Positions 35,517 to 44,106 of a stretch of DNA of 64,000 nucleotides are shown piece by piece. The DNA comes from Andreprevotia chitinilytica DSM 18519 (GTDB lineage Bacteria; Pseudomonadota; Gammaproteobacteria; Burkholderiales; Chitinibacteraceae). The DNA lies in the NCBI RefSeq assembly GCF_000711875.1, contig NZ_JONM01000007.1:124001-188000 (forward strand), read 5' to 3'. The notes under the pieces were generated by a model. It saw nothing but the letters and a program-made list of their open reading frames with translations. It had not been told where the DNA came from and did not search any database. Position 1 is the stretch's first letter. Each line of letters opens with the position of its first letter. Position numbers and translations under genes: made by a program.

Positions 35517-36533
35517 ATGAACGACCGCTACGCCTATGGCGACCAACGCCCCGGCAACCCGTCTGTTGCCTATCTCGATCAGGTCCAGCTGCGCGACCTG
35601 CAAAAAACGCTGCCGCTACGCGTGCTGTCTGAAGCTGACTTCGCCCACTGGCAACGCTACGGCTTTGTGATCATCAAGAACGCGATCTCGCCCGAACAGG
35701 TAAAACGCACCGCCGATTTTCTGTGGGAATTCCAGGAACTCGACCAGCACGACATCGCCAGCTGGACCAAACCCCAACTACGCGATCACGACATGAAAGA
35801 GCTGAACGGCTCCGGCATGGTCGAGGCGTATCAGAACCAGACCCTGTGGGACAACCGCCAGTCGCAACGCATCTACGATGCCTTCGTCGATATCTGGGAT
35901 CGCACCGATCTGTGGGTGACCATCGACCGAGCCAATCTCAACACACCCAACAACGGTATTCGCAAGTTCGGCGGCTTCATCCACTGGGACGCCGACACCA
36001 CGCTCGACCCGTTGCCGGTCAATGTGCAGGGCGTGCTGGCGCTATCGGATACCACCGAGGAAGGCGGCGGCTTCCAGTGCATTCCCGAGCTGTTCGAGCA
36101 CTTTATCGAATGGCGCAAAACCGCCCCCGCAGACCGCAATCCGTGGCGGCCGGATGTCGATAGCTTGCCGTGGCAGCCGCGTTTCATACCGATGCAGGCC
36201 GGCGACTTCCTGATCTTCAACAGCCTGCTCGCCCACGGCATCCGCCCGAACACTTCGACCGACAAAGTGCGGCTGGCACAGTACATCTCGTTCACACCCG
36301 CGGATGAAAGCAATCTGGAGCTACGCGACTGGCGTATCGGCAGCTGGTTCAAGCGCGAGCCGGCACGCGGTTACGCCTTCCCCGGCGACCCGCGTGGTTG
36401 GGAGCAAACCCGCTACCCGCAAGCGCAGCTCTCGCCACTGGGCGAGCGGATTTTGGGATTGGCGCGCTGGGCAGATGGGGAGCGGGTGTTTGATCCGGCG
36501 GTGGTGTTTGCAACAGACGTATCAGTTGCGTAG
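35517..36533 (+). CDS. Phytanoyl-CoA dioxygenase (PhyH) family oxygenase
   Basis: This is a 338-residue 2-oxoglutarate/Fe(II)-dependent oxygenase-like protein. The PhyH fold begins HWQRYGFVIIKNAISPEQV. The iron ligands are probably His and Asp in GGFIHWDADTT and the distal His in NSLLAHGIRPNTS, followed by an Arg (DKVRLAQYISF) for 2-oxoglutarate. GGAG six bases before the ATG at 35517 sets the start. The substrate cannot be told. It is probably controlled by the divergent AraC protein, and the pair may form a small catabolic or stress unit. Confidence 0.82.
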   Translation: MNDRYAYGDQRPGNPSVAYLDQVQLRDLQKTLPLRVLSEADFAHWQRYGFVIIKNAISPEQVKRTADFLWEFQELDQHDIASWTKPQLRDHDMKELNGSGMVEAYQNQTLWDNRQSQRIYDAFVDIWDRTDLWVTIDRANLNTPNNGIRKFGGFIHWDADTTLDPLPVNVQGVLALSDTTEEGGGFQCIPELFEHFIEWRKTAPADRNPWRPDVDSLPWQPRFIPMQAGDFLIFNSLLAHGIRPNTSTDKVRLAQYISFTPADESNLELRDWRIGSWFKREPARGYAFPGDPRGWEQTRYPQAQLSPLGERILGLARWADGERVFDPAVVFATDVSVA

Positions 36534-36534
36534 G

Positions 36535-36564
36535 GCGGGTTAGACACATCGTGTCGTAACCCGC
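36535..36564. repeat. Short palindrome GCGGGTTAG...CGTAACCCGC, copy 2
   Basis: GGCGGGTTAGACAC-ATC-GTGTCGTAACCCGCC has arms matching over 13 bases with one bulge. It matches the copy at 2375-2401 and begins one base after the PhyH stop codon, so it may serve as a transcript end. Confidence 0.65.
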
Positions 36565-36636
36565 CGGATCAGCTCGCGTAATCCGAACGGCCCCGCTGGC
36601 CGGGAGCAATACATGCGACGAAGAACCGGCGGTAAA

Positions 36637-36760
36637 CCCTCACCCCCTGCCCCTCTCCCATCAATGGGCGAGGGGAGAACACCAACCCCGTAGCCCGGAC
36701 GGCTTGCCGGCCGGGGGGCAACATGAGCGACGAAGCCCCATCCAGGCTACGGGGTTGGCC
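36637..36760. repeat. Family A half element next to family B copy 2
   Basis: CACCCCCTGCCCCTCTCCC-ATCAAT-GGGCGAGGGGAG (36637-36678) is a single right half of family A. It is followed by GTAGCCCGGACGGCTTGCCGGCCGGGG (36690 on) with a decayed partner CCAGGCTACGGGG. No gene is seen in 36565-36789. Confidence 0.7.
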
Positions 36761-36789
36761 GTAGCGGTGCGGCTCCCTACAATCGCCCC

Positions 36790-37812
36790 ATGCCCCCCTC
36801 CTCCAAGCTTTCCGCTGCTGCGATCGTCGATACCACCGAGCAAGTCTGGTTGCCGTATGACCTGCCCTTCCTACCAACGCAAACAGGCTTCCGGCCGATA
36901 TCCGCCGGCAAAGGCATCCTGAACGCCAACTACACGCCATTCCGGCTCGACTACGCCAACGTAAAAACACTGCACATCATCAACGGCATGGGCGTGGCGC
37001 TGGGCGATTCGGTGGTCGGGCTCTCCGTATTGCATTGGCTGAAAACACAATACCCGCAGCTTGCCATCGTGCTTTACCGCAGCCCGCATGCACCGGCGCA
37101 TGTCGAGGAAATCTATCGCTTGGCCCCGTGGGCCCAGGTTCGATTGCTGCCGGTGCCGCTCGCCGAGCTGACGGCTGCGGATGGCGTGGTGATCGATCTG
37201 GCGGATTTCATGTTCCGCCCCGCGTTTGACGCATTACCGATGGTGGATTTCTTTCTGGATAGTCTTGGCATGGAACCTGGCACGATGCCAGCAGCAGCCA
37301 AAGCGAATAGCTGGCTGGCACACATTCCCCGTCCGCCATTACCAAACGACTTGCCACTCCGCTACACGCTGCTTTGCCCACGAGCCAGCTCACCATTGCG
37401 CACGATGCCGGTAGAGATTACGGCACTACTGGCAACACACTTGCTTGCCAGCGGTCAGACGGTGCTGGGCTTTGGGCAGCTAGGCATCACCGGCTACCGG
37501 GACGTGGGCGCGGTTTCATCGGGCCTGCCACAACTGCTGGCGCTGATTGCCGGCGCAGAACGGGTAATCAGCGTGGACAGCGCCATTGTCCACTTGGCGG
37601 CGGGGCTGGGCGTGCCGTGCACTGCGTTGTTCATGGGCATACAGCCGGGATTGCGGGTGCGTGACTATCCGCACTGCGAAGCAATCCAGCTCGACCAGAC
37701 TGGGCAACTCTCGGGTTTGCATCATGCCGATGCGGGCTGGCAAATCGACCATGCACGGCAATGCTGGCAAAGCTGGCAAAGCTGGGTCACTACCGCCATG
37801 CCAACAAGGTAA
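36790..37812 (+). CDS. Glycosyltransferase family 9-like protein
   Basis: This is a 340-residue cytosolic protein. The C-terminal half has the heptosyltransferase-type (GT9) nucleotide-sugar region: LLCPRASSPLRTMP, then RVISVDSAIVHLAAGLGVPCTALFMGI. The N-terminal half has a Rossmann-like GMGVALGDSVVGLSVLHWLKTQYPQLAIV. The usual GDxxL motif is present as GDSVVGL. It stands alone between repeats and a transporter rather than in a lipopolysaccharide cluster, so its acceptor is open. The start has no strong ribosome site. Confidence 0.72.
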   Translation: MPPSSKLSAAAIVDTTEQVWLPYDLPFLPTQTGFRPISAGKGILNANYTPFRLDYANVKTLHIINGMGVALGDSVVGLSVLHWLKTQYPQLAIVLYRSPHAPAHVEEIYRLAPWAQVRLLPVPLAELTAADGVVIDLADFMFRPAFDALPMVDFFLDSLGMEPGTMPAAAKANSWLAHIPRPPLPNDLPLRYTLLCPRASSPLRTMPVEITALLATHLLASGQTVLGFGQLGITGYRDVGAVSSGLPQLLALIAGAERVISVDSAIVHLAAGLGVPCTALFMGIQPGLRVRDYPHCEAIQLDQTGQLSGLHHADAGWQIDHARQCWQSWQSWVTTAMPTR

Positions 37813-37901
37813 TACGGCCGCTCAACTATTTCCCTTGACCAGTCGTGGCTTACAGCCAGCCTGATACCATGAAAAACTTTCAATAAATCATGGAGATAGG
37901 C

Positions 37902-39440
37902 ATGGTATTTGCCATTTCAGCGATTGTTGCGCTGTTATTCCTGCTCTGGGGCGTCTTCGCGCCGGAGACGATGACCACCGCGACACAAGCCATGCTGGGT
38001 TTCACCATTAGCCACTTCGGCTGGTTCTACCTGCTTGCGGTGTTTGGCTTCCTGCTCTTCGCGCTTTACCTCGCCTTCAGCCGCTTCGGCCAGATCAGGC
38101 TAGGCGGGGATGATGCCGAACCGGAATTCAGCCGCGGCAGCTGGTTTGCCATGCTGTTCTCTGCTGGCATGGGCATCGGCCTGGTGTTCTGGGGCGCAGC
38201 GGAACCGCTATCGCACTTTGCCACGCCGCCTTCCGGCCAAGGCATGACGGCAGATGCCGCACGTGAGGCACTGCGCTACACCTTCTTCCATTGGGGTCTG
38301 CATCCGTGGGCTATCTATAGCGTGATGGGGCTCGCCATCGGCTATTTCAGTTTCAATCGCGGCTTGCCCGCACTGGTGTCCGAAGCCTTCCGGCCGTGGC
38401 TCGGCAAACGCGTGGATGGCGGCTTTGGCAAACTGGTCGACATCCTCGCCGTGATCGCTACTGCCTGCGGCGTGGTCACTTCGCTCGGTCTGGGCACGCT
38501 GCAAATCGCCGGCGGCCTCACGCATACGCTGGGTCTGGCCGATACCGATACGCTGCATATCGCGATCATCGTCTTTGCGATGGGGCTGGCGCTGATCTCA
38601 TCGCTGACCGGCGTTGGCCGTGGCGTGAAATGGCTCTCCAACCTGAATATCGCCATCGCCTTCATCCTGCTCGCCGCCGTGATCGTGCTCGGGCCGACGC
38701 TGTTCATCTTCGAGTCGTTCACCACCACCTTGGGCGGCTACATCAACAATCTCTCGTACATGAGCCTGCGCCTCACGCCATTCTCCAAAGGCTCGTGGGT
38801 AGCGGATTGGACCTTGTTCTATTGGGCGTGGTGGATCACTTGGGCACCGTTCGTGGGCCTGTTCATCGCCCGCGTCTCCAAAGGCCGCACGATCCGCGAA
38901 TTCGTCGTCGGTGTGTTGCTCGCCCCCAGCATCGTCAGCTTCCTGTGGTTCTCGGCCTTTGGCGGCACCGCCATTCACCAGCAGTTGCTGGACGGCATCA
39001 ATCTGCTGGCCGTGCACAAGGAAGACTACGCCAAGACCTTGTTCGCCATGTTCGACGCGCTACCGCTCGCCAAGACCTTGTCGGTACTCGCGCTGGTGCT
39101 GGTCTCGTGCTTCTTCGTCACCTCGGCCGACTCTGCCAATCTGGTGCTGGGCATGCTCTCGTCACGCGGCAATCCCAATCCACGAGCGTGGGTAAAAATT
39201 GTCTGGGGCGTGATCGTGGCGGCAATGGCCATCGTGCTGTTGTTCTCTGGCGGGCTGAAGGCGTTGCAGACATTGGCGATCGTGACCGCACTCCCCTTCG
39301 CGTTGATCATGGTCGGGCTGTGCGTGGCGCTCTACAAGGCATTGGCTGAAGACGAGCAGTTGCTGGACAAGAAAGAGAAAGCGCGGCGGCACGCCGTCGA
39401 CGGGATGCTGGCGCGAGACATCAGCCGAACCGGTCGGTGA
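37902..39440 (+). CDS. BCCT-family transporter
   Basis: This is a 512-residue inner-membrane protein with about 12 membrane segments, carrying betaine/carnitine/choline-type solutes. BCCT signatures are GMGIGLVFWGAAEPLSHF, the HWGLHPWAIYSVMGLAIGYF stretch and the Trp-rich FYWAWWITWAPFVGLFIARV near TM8. GGAG six bases before the ATG at 37902 is a better start than the ATG four codons earlier. It has a short C-terminal tail, so osmotic regulation through a long tail (as in BetP) is not obvious. It is a single-gene unit ending at a strong terminator. Confidence 0.9.
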   Translation: MVFAISAIVALLFLLWGVFAPETMTTATQAMLGFTISHFGWFYLLAVFGFLLFALYLAFSRFGQIRLGGDDAEPEFSRGSWFAMLFSAGMGIGLVFWGAAEPLSHFATPPSGQGMTADAAREALRYTFFHWGLHPWAIYSVMGLAIGYFSFNRGLPALVSEAFRPWLGKRVDGGFGKLVDILAVIATACGVVTSLGLGTLQIAGGLTHTLGLADTDTLHIAIIVFAMGLALISSLTGVGRGVKWLSNLNIAIAFILLAAVIVLGPTLFIFESFTTTLGGYINNLSYMSLRLTPFSKGSWVADWTLFYWAWWITWAPFVGLFIARVSKGRTIREFVVGVLLAPSIVSFLWFSAFGGTAIHQQLLDGINLLAVHKEDYAKTLFAMFDALPLAKTLSVLALVLVSCFFVTSADSANLVLGMLSSRGNPNPRAWVKIVWGVIVAAMAIVLLFSGGLKALQTLAIVTALPFALIMVGLCVALYKALAEDEQLLDKKEKARRHAVDGMLARDISRTGR

Positions 39441-39488
39441 AACAGCCAGCAAAGCTGAATGCTTGAAAGTTTGAAATCAGGAAAATAA

Positions 39489-39519
39489 AAAAACCGCAGA
39501 TTTATCTGCGGTTTTTTTA
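39489..39519 (+). terminator. Rho-independent terminator of the BCCT gene
   Basis: AAAACCGCAGAT-TT-ATCTGCGGTTTT has A and T runs on both sides, so it can work in both directions. Confidence 0.92.
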
Positions 39520-39560
39520 GGCTGTGGGCCGAGCAACAAATTTCTGCAAAGCACAAAAAC

Positions 39561-39597
39561 AACAAGGGCCTGAATCGCTTCAGGCCCTTGTTTTACT
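39561..39597 (-). terminator. Rho-independent terminator of tRNA-Leu
   Basis: A perfect 14-base stem AACAAGGGCCTGAA / TTCAGGCCCTTGTT has a TCGC-type loop. On the minus strand it is followed by GTTTTTG, directly behind the tRNA gene. Confidence 0.9.
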
Positions 39598-39600
39598 GAC

Positions 39601-39685
39601 TGGTGCCCGGGGTCGGACTCGAACCGACACGCCTTGCAGCGGGGGATTTTGAGTCCCCTGCGTCTACCGATTTCGCCACCCGGGC
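39601..39685 (-). tRNA. tRNA-Leu (anticodon CAA)
   Basis: This is an 85-base class II tRNA read on the minus strand. The acceptor GCCCGGG pairs with CCCGGGC before ACCA, the D-arm region is GGCGAAATCGGTAGACGC, and the anticodon stem GGGGA/TCCCC encloses CTCAAAA, giving anticodon CAA. A long variable arm of leucine type and the T-arm with GGTTCGAGTCC follow. The 3' CCA is encoded. It reads UUG codons. Confidence 0.96.
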
Positions 39686-39729
39686 GGTGGAGGCCGGATT
39701 ATGACCTAACTGCTACGAGCGTGACAAGC

Positions 39730-40608
39730 TCAGTCTTGCTGATTTTGCTGTGCGTTCTTCAGTTCGAGCGCGCGTTCATACAAGGCATTGCGCGCCGCGC
39801 CGGTAATCGACTGCGCCAGCGCAACAGCTTGCTTGAGCGGTAGCTCGGCAACCAGCGGGGCGAGTACCTGATCGTGGGTGCTTGCCTCCAGCACGGGTGC
39901 GGGCGGCGCGGCATCGAGCACCAGTACGAATTCGCCGCGTTGCTGATTGCTATCCGCCTTCACCCATTCGACCAGCTCAGCCAGTGGCGCGCGGCGGAGT
40001 GTTTCGAAGGTCTTGGTCAATTCGCGCGCGAGGAGTGCCTTGCGATCGCCACCATAGACCTCGGCCAGATCAGCCAGGCATTCAACGATGCGGTGTGGCG
40101 CTTCGTAGAACACCGTGAGGTAAGGCAGACTGGCCAGCGGCGCGAGCGCATCACGACGTTGTTTGGTTTTGGGTGGCAGGAAGCCGTAGAACAGCGAATG
40201 GGCGCAATCGAAACCGGACCCGGACAGCGCCGTAGTCAACGCAGAGGCACCTGGAATCGGCACCACCTTGATACCCGCAGCGTGCGCGGCAGCGGCGAGT
40301 TGGGCGCCGGGATCAGAGACACCTGGCGTGCCCGCATCCGATACCTGGGCTACGATATCGCCAGCCTGCAAGCGGGCGACGAGTCTCTCCGCCATTGCCC
40401 GCTCGTTGTGTTCGCGCAGGCTCACCATTGGTTTGGAGAGCCCGAACTGCTTGAGCAGCAGGCCGGTGACACGCGTATCTTCGGCGGCGATAACATCGGC
40501 GGCGGCCAGGATGTCAAGCGCGCGCGGCGTTAAATCCCTCAGGTTACCGATAGGGGTAGCCACCACATATAATGTGGACTTAACGGCGATGAAAGGGTCG
40601 GTATGCAC
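39730..40608 (-). CDS. rsmI: 16S rRNA (cytidine1402-2'-O)-methyltransferase
   Basis: This is a 292-residue SAM-dependent tetrapyrrole-methylase-fold enzyme that methylates the ribose of C1402 in 16S rRNA. Signatures are TLYVVATPIGNLRDLTPRAL, AEDTRVTGLLLKQFG, QVSDAGTPGVSDPG, VVPIPGASALTTALSGSG and VFYEAPHRIVECL. The start is GTG at 40608 with a good ribosome site (AGGAG, seven bases away). Its first codons overlap the first codons of the divergent lpoA-like gene by six bases. The rsmI/lpoA divergence is the same as in E. coli. Confidence 0.95.
   Translation of the reverse strand: MHTDPFIAVKSTLYVVATPIGNLRDLTPRALDILAAADVIAAEDTRVTGLLLKQFGLSKPMVSLREHNERAMAERLVARLQAGDIVAQVSDAGTPGVSDPGAQLAAAAHAAGIKVVPIPGASALTTALSGSGFDCAHSLFYGFLPPKTKQRRDALAPLASLPYLTVFYEAPHRIVECLADLAEVYGGDRKALLARELTKTFETLRRAPLAELVEWVKADSNQQRGEFVLVLDAAPPAPVLEASTHDQVLAPLVAELPLKQAVALAQSITGAARNALYERALELKNAQQNQQD
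40544..40577 (+). promoter_or_regulatory. Promoter of the lpoA operon inside rsmI, with palindrome on the -10
   Basis: A perfect -10 TATAAT (40568-40573) has TTACCG 18 bases upstream (40544-40549) as a fair -35. The -10 sits inside CCACAT-ATA-ATGTGG (40563-40577), a 6-3-6 inverted repeat. All of this lies within rsmI codons, about 30 bases before the lpoA ATG. Confidence 0.55.
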
Positions 40609-41754
40609 ATTCGGGCTCCTGGCAACTGGCGGGCAATACTATACGGCGCATGGCTGATCGGCGTCTGTTTTATGGGTGTAGCGAAAGCGGCAGAAATCGC
40701 CAGTGCGGCAAGCGCCGCCAGCAGCGTTGCAGCAGAACCGGAGCCGGAGGCCAGCAAACCCGCCTTCATCGCGCTGCTACTGCCGCTGAACAGCAAGGCC
40801 TTCAAGCCCGCCGTAGCGCAACTCAAAAGCGGTGTGCAACTCGCCGAGAAAGTCTATGGCGATGGCAAGCAACCGCCGGTGCATGCCTACGACAGCGGCG
40901 AAAAGGATGAAGACGTCCTCGCCCAATACACCAAAGCGATACAGGATGGCGCGGCGGCAGTGATCGGGCCGCTCACGCGCACCGCGCTCAATTACCTCGC
41001 CGACAACGGCAAATTCCCCGTACCAGTCATCGCGCTCAACAACTTCGACGAGCAAACGCTACGCCGGCCCAATCTGTATAGCTTCAACCTTTCGGTCGAA
41101 GAAGAAGCCGCCGCCTTGGCGCGGCAGCTGGCACAAGACGGTGTGCGCCAGCCGGTGATACTGGAAGGCACAGGCGCCTTGAACCGGCGTACGGCGCAAG
41201 GCTTTAGCGCGGCATGGCAGACGGCCACCGGCACCGAAGCTGCCCATGTACAAATCGGCGATAGCGTGAAGGAATACGGCGCACTCAAAACGCATCTGGC
41301 CGATCTGGGCATCGATGCGGTGTTCCTCGCTACCACGACCAAGCAGACCCGCAAGCTGCGGCCTTATCTGGGTAGCGAGTTGCCGCTGTATGCGTCATCG
41401 CAGCTCAACCCCGGTAGCCTGCCGTCGACAACACTCATTGATCTGGGGGGCATCCGCTATCTGGACATCCCCTGGCTGGTCAACCCGAACGAACCCACCT
41501 ATGCGGTATTCCCACGCGAGCGAACCAAGTCGAGCGATCTGGAGCGCGTGTTTGCCCTGGGTGTCGATGCGTGGCGACTGGCCATCGCACTGCTCAAAGC
41601 ACCGGATGACGGCGTAAAAATTGATGATGGCTTGACCGGAAAGCTGTCGATTTCGCCTGCCGGCGTAGTGCGGCGGGAGATGCCCATGCAAACGCTGGCC
41701 TGGCCCAAGGCAAATGGCGCTGCGCCAGATTCACCGGCAACCGATCTGGAATGA
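40603..41754 (+). CDS. lpoA: LpoA-like penicillin-binding-protein activator
   Basis: This is a 383-residue exported protein related to the C-terminal domain of LpoA (COG3107), which activates PBP1A from the outer membrane. It has a periplasmic-binding-protein-like fold: FIALLLPLNSKAFKPAVAQLKSG, then AAVIGPLTRTALNYLA, then PVPVIALNNFD and ALGVDAWRLAIALL. E. coli LpoA is about 680 residues with an N-terminal TPR part, which is missing here. The signal sequence (AILYGAWLIGVCFMGVAKA) has no lipobox cysteine, so this form would be soluble in the periplasm. ATGA overlap with yraN and gene order (rsmI, lpoA, yraN, diaA, dolP) support the identity. Confidence 0.82.
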   Translation: MHIRAPGNWRAILYGAWLIGVCFMGVAKAAEIASAASAASSVAAEPEPEASKPAFIALLLPLNSKAFKPAVAQLKSGVQLAEKVYGDGKQPPVHAYDSGEKDEDVLAQYTKAIQDGAAAVIGPLTRTALNYLADNGKFPVPVIALNNFDEQTLRRPNLYSFNLSVEEEAAALARQLAQDGVRQPVILEGTGALNRRTAQGFSAAWQTATGTEAAHVQIGDSVKEYGALKTHLADLGIDAVFLATTTKQTRKLRPYLGSELPLYASSQLNPGSLPSTTLIDLGGIRYLDIPWLVNPNEPTYAVFPRERTKSSDLERVFALGVDAWRLAIALLKAPDDGVKIDDGLTGKLSISPAGVVRREMPMQTLAWPKANGAAPDSPATDLE

Positions 41755-42083
41755 TGCGTGGGCAAGAGGCGGAAAACCGCGCCGCAGAGTACCTCGTCAA
41801 TCGCGGCCTCAAGCTCGTGGCGCGCAATTGGCGCTGCAAGGCGGGCGAGCTGGATCTGATCTGCCGCGACGGGAACACGCTCGTGTTCGTCGAAGTCCGC
41901 CAACGCCGCAGCCGCGCTTTTGGCGGTGCAGCCGCGAGTATCACCGCTTCGAAACGCGCTAAACTCTGGGCCGCTGCACAAAGCTATCTGCAAACCGTAC
42001 GCCCGACGCCACCCTGCCGCTTCGACGCGGTATGCATCGATGGGGAACGAATCGACTGGCTGCGGGACTGTATTCAGGGATGA
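41751..42083 (+). CDS. yraN: YraN family protein (UPF0102)
   Basis: This is a 110-residue, endonuclease-fold protein. The signature is GQEAENRAAEYLVNRGLKLVARN, then WRCKAGELDLICRDGNTLVFVEVRQR, with the E-L-D...EV(R/K) nuclease core. It overlaps the lpoA stop by four bases (ATGATG), so it is coupled. The cellular role of YraN is not settled; the fold suggests DNA processing. It is part of the conserved rsmI-dolP neighbourhood. Confidence 0.92.
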   Translation: MMRGQEAENRAAEYLVNRGLKLVARNWRCKAGELDLICRDGNTLVFVEVRQRRSRAFGGAAASITASKRAKLWAAAQSYLQTVRPTPPCRFDAVCIDGERIDWLRDCIQG

Positions 42084-42193
42084 ACCGGATTCGTCCGATG
42101 CCGTTGGCGTGTAATGTCGCTGCCAAGGCAGCCGAAAATTCAACGAAAACCTGCCGTGGCCAATGCCGGGCAGGTGGTTAAAGGACAAGAACC

Positions 42194-42784
42194 ATGGATT
42201 TGAAACAACGGGTGCGCCAGCACTTTGAAGACAGCATCGCCGCCAAGACCGCCGCCATGGACGTGCTCTCGCCATCCATTGCCGCCGCCGCCGAAAAACT
42301 GGTGCAAGTACTGGTCGCAGACGGCAAGATCCTCGCCTGCGGCAATGGCGGCTCCGCTGCCGATGCCCAACACTTCGCCGCCGAGATGGTCGGCCGCTTC
42401 GAGCGCGAGCGCCCCGGCTTGGCAGCGATTTCGCTCACCACCGATACCTCGGCGCTGACCGCCATCGGCAACGATTACGACTTCGACATGGTGTTCTCCA
42501 AGCAAGTGAGCGCCATCGGCCGCGCCGGTGACGTGCTGCTGGCGATTTCCACCTCCGGCAATTCGCCCAACGTGGTCGCCGCGATTCACGCCGCACACGA
42601 ACGCCAGATGAGCATCATCGCCCTCACCGGCAAGGATGGCGGGCAAGTCGGCGAAATCCTCGGTGGCGACGACGTTCACCTGAACGTGCCAGTGCCGCGC
42701 ACCGCCCGCATTCAGGAAGTCCACATCACCGCCATCCACGCCCTGTGCGATGCAGTTGACTACCTGTTGCTCGGGGGCGAGTAA
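42194..42784 (+). CDS. diaA: SIS-domain protein DiaA / phosphoheptose-isomerase type
   Basis: This is a 196-residue SIS fold protein: ILACGNGGSAADAQHFAAEMVGRFERERPGL read in parts, VLLAISTSGNSPNVVAAIHAA and IQEVHITAIHALCDAVDYLL. The gene lies between yraN and dolP, the place of diaA, whose product binds DnaA and promotes initiation of replication. Residues that GmhA uses for sedoheptulose-7-phosphate isomerisation (the Glu in RFERERP, the His in QEVHITAIH) are also kept, so isomerase activity cannot be excluded. AAAGGAC nine bases before the ATG is the ribosome site. Confidence 0.85.
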   Translation: MDLKQRVRQHFEDSIAAKTAAMDVLSPSIAAAAEKLVQVLVADGKILACGNGGSAADAQHFAAEMVGRFERERPGLAAISLTTDTSALTAIGNDYDFDMVFSKQVSAIGRAGDVLLAISTSGNSPNVVAAIHAAHERQMSIIALTGKDGGQVGEILGGDDVHLNVPVPRTARIQEVHITAIHALCDAVDYLLLGGE

Positions 42785-43399
42785 ATGAACTGGACATCGG
42801 GAAAGCGAACCCTGGCCATCGCCCTTGCCGCAACCGGCATCGCCCTCTCTGCCTGCGTGCCGATTCTGGTGGCCGGCGGTGTCGCCGTCGGCGCGTGGAT
42901 CGGCTCTGACCCGCGCAAGAGCGAGACACAAGCCACTGATCTGCGGATCAGCACCAATATCACCAACCGCATCTACGACCTCTACAAAACCAACTCCCAC
43001 GTGAACGTGCATGCGTTCAACGGTCAGGTTTTGCTCACCGGCGAAGCGCCGACCGAAGCAGATCGCGCCAAGATCCAGCAGATCGCCCGCACCGAAGCCG
43101 GCGTGAAAAAGCTCTATGACGAAACCGTGGTTGCGCCGCCATCCGAACTCGGCACGCGTGCCAACGATACCCAGCTCACGGCGCGGGTGAAGACCGCCAT
43201 CCTGAATAGTGCTGGCGATCCGAACGCGATCCATATCCTGGTGACCACCGAACGCAAGGTGGTGTACCTGATGGGCATCACCACCGAAGAGATCGCCAAT
43301 CGCGCTGCACAAGCGGCCGCAAACGTCGGTGGCGTGACACAGGTGGTGAAATTGATCGAATACGCACCAGCAGGCCCGGCCGGCAAGGGCAGCAACTAA
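42785..43399 (+). CDS. dolP: BON-domain outer-membrane lipoprotein DolP-like
   Basis: This is a 204-residue lipoprotein. A signal sequence ends in lipobox ALSAC (Cys24), then there are two BON domains: about 55-120 (ITNRIYDLYKTNSHVNVHAFNGQVLLTGEAP read in parts) and about 130-195 (QLTARVKTAILNSAG, KVVYLMGITTEEIA). DolP (YraP) supports outer-membrane integrity and modulates the BAM complex in E. coli. The ATG begins directly after the diaA stop codon, so the two are coupled. Confidence 0.93.
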   Translation: MNWTSGKRTLAIALAATGIALSACVPILVAGGVAVGAWIGSDPRKSETQATDLRISTNITNRIYDLYKTNSHVNVHAFNGQVLLTGEAPTEADRAKIQQIARTEAGVKKLYDETVVAPPSELGTRANDTQLTARVKTAILNSAGDPNAIHILVTTERKVVYLMGITTEEIANRAAQAAANVGGVTQVVKLIEYAPAGPAGKGSN

Positions 43400-43411
43400 G
43401 TGGTAGCAAAG

Positions 43412-43440
43412 CAAAAAGGGCGTCATTGACGCCCTTTTTT
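43412..43440. terminator. Bidirectional terminator between dolP and tesA
   Basis: AAAAAGGGCGTCA / TGACGCCCTTTTTT is a tight hairpin with A/T runs on both sides between convergent genes. It ends both transcripts. Confidence 0.92.
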
Positions 43441-43458
43441 GTTGCCGATGACTGCGAC

Positions 43459-44106
43459 CTACAACAACGACCGGATATCCCGCGCCACCATTTGCGCAAT
43501 CGACGGGCCGGCTTCCGCCGTCGGGTGCAATTGATCAGACTGGAACCAGTCCGGCCGCTGAATGATCGGCGCGAGCAGGAATGGCGTCAGGCCGACTCGT
43601 TGCGATTTGGCGATATCTTCGTACATACCGGCAAAACGCAGCGTGTAATCCGGGCCATAGTTGGGTGGTAGTTGCATGCCCAACAGCTGAACTTTTGCAC
43701 CGGATGCCTTGGCAAGTTTCACCATCGCCTCCAGATTCGCTTTAGCCTTGTCGAGCGGCAAGCCGCGCAACCCATCATTGGATCCAAGCTCAATCAGGAC
43801 CACCTTCGGCTGATGCTGCTTGAGCGCTGCCGGGAACCGGGTCAGGCCACCGGCAGTCGTCTCTCCGGAGACACTGGCATTGATCACGCGATAAGGCTTG
43901 CTCCCTTGCGCAAGTTGTTTTTCCAGCAACGCCGGCCAGGCTTTATCGGCTGGCAGCCGGTAGCCCGCAGAAAGGCTATCACCAAAGATCAGCAGCACCG
44001 GTCGATCCGCTGCGGCGGCGATCGAGAACAGCAGCACCCCGACCAACAACACCAATACGCGCCCCAGCCCCTTACCGAATCCCCTGCCGAGCCCATTCAA
44101 AAACAT
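43459..44106 (-). CDS. tesA: Periplasmic GDSL esterase / acyl-CoA thioesterase I type
   Basis: This is a 215-residue SGNH hydrolase. A signal peptide (VLVLLVGVLLFSIAAAA) precedes block I LLIFGDSLSAGYRLP (nucleophile Ser), block II VSGETTAGG, block III ELGSNDGLRG and block V DQLHPTAEA (catalytic Asp/His). This is the TesA/arylesterase type, with broad ester and thioester hydrolysis in the periplasm. The start ATG shares bases with the divergent ybbA ATG (CATG at 44104-44107), the same divergence as in E. coli. Confidence 0.93.
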   Translation of the reverse strand: MFLNGLGRGFGKGLGRVLVLLVGVLLFSIAAAADRPVLLIFGDSLSAGYRLPADKAWPALLEKQLAQGSKPYRVINASVSGETTAGGLTRFPAALKQHQPKVVLIELGSNDGLRGLPLDKAKANLEAMVKLAKASGAKVQLLGMQLPPNYGPDYTLRFAGMYEDIAKSQRVGLTPFLLAPIIQRPDWFQSDQLHPTAEAGPSIAQMVARDIRSLL

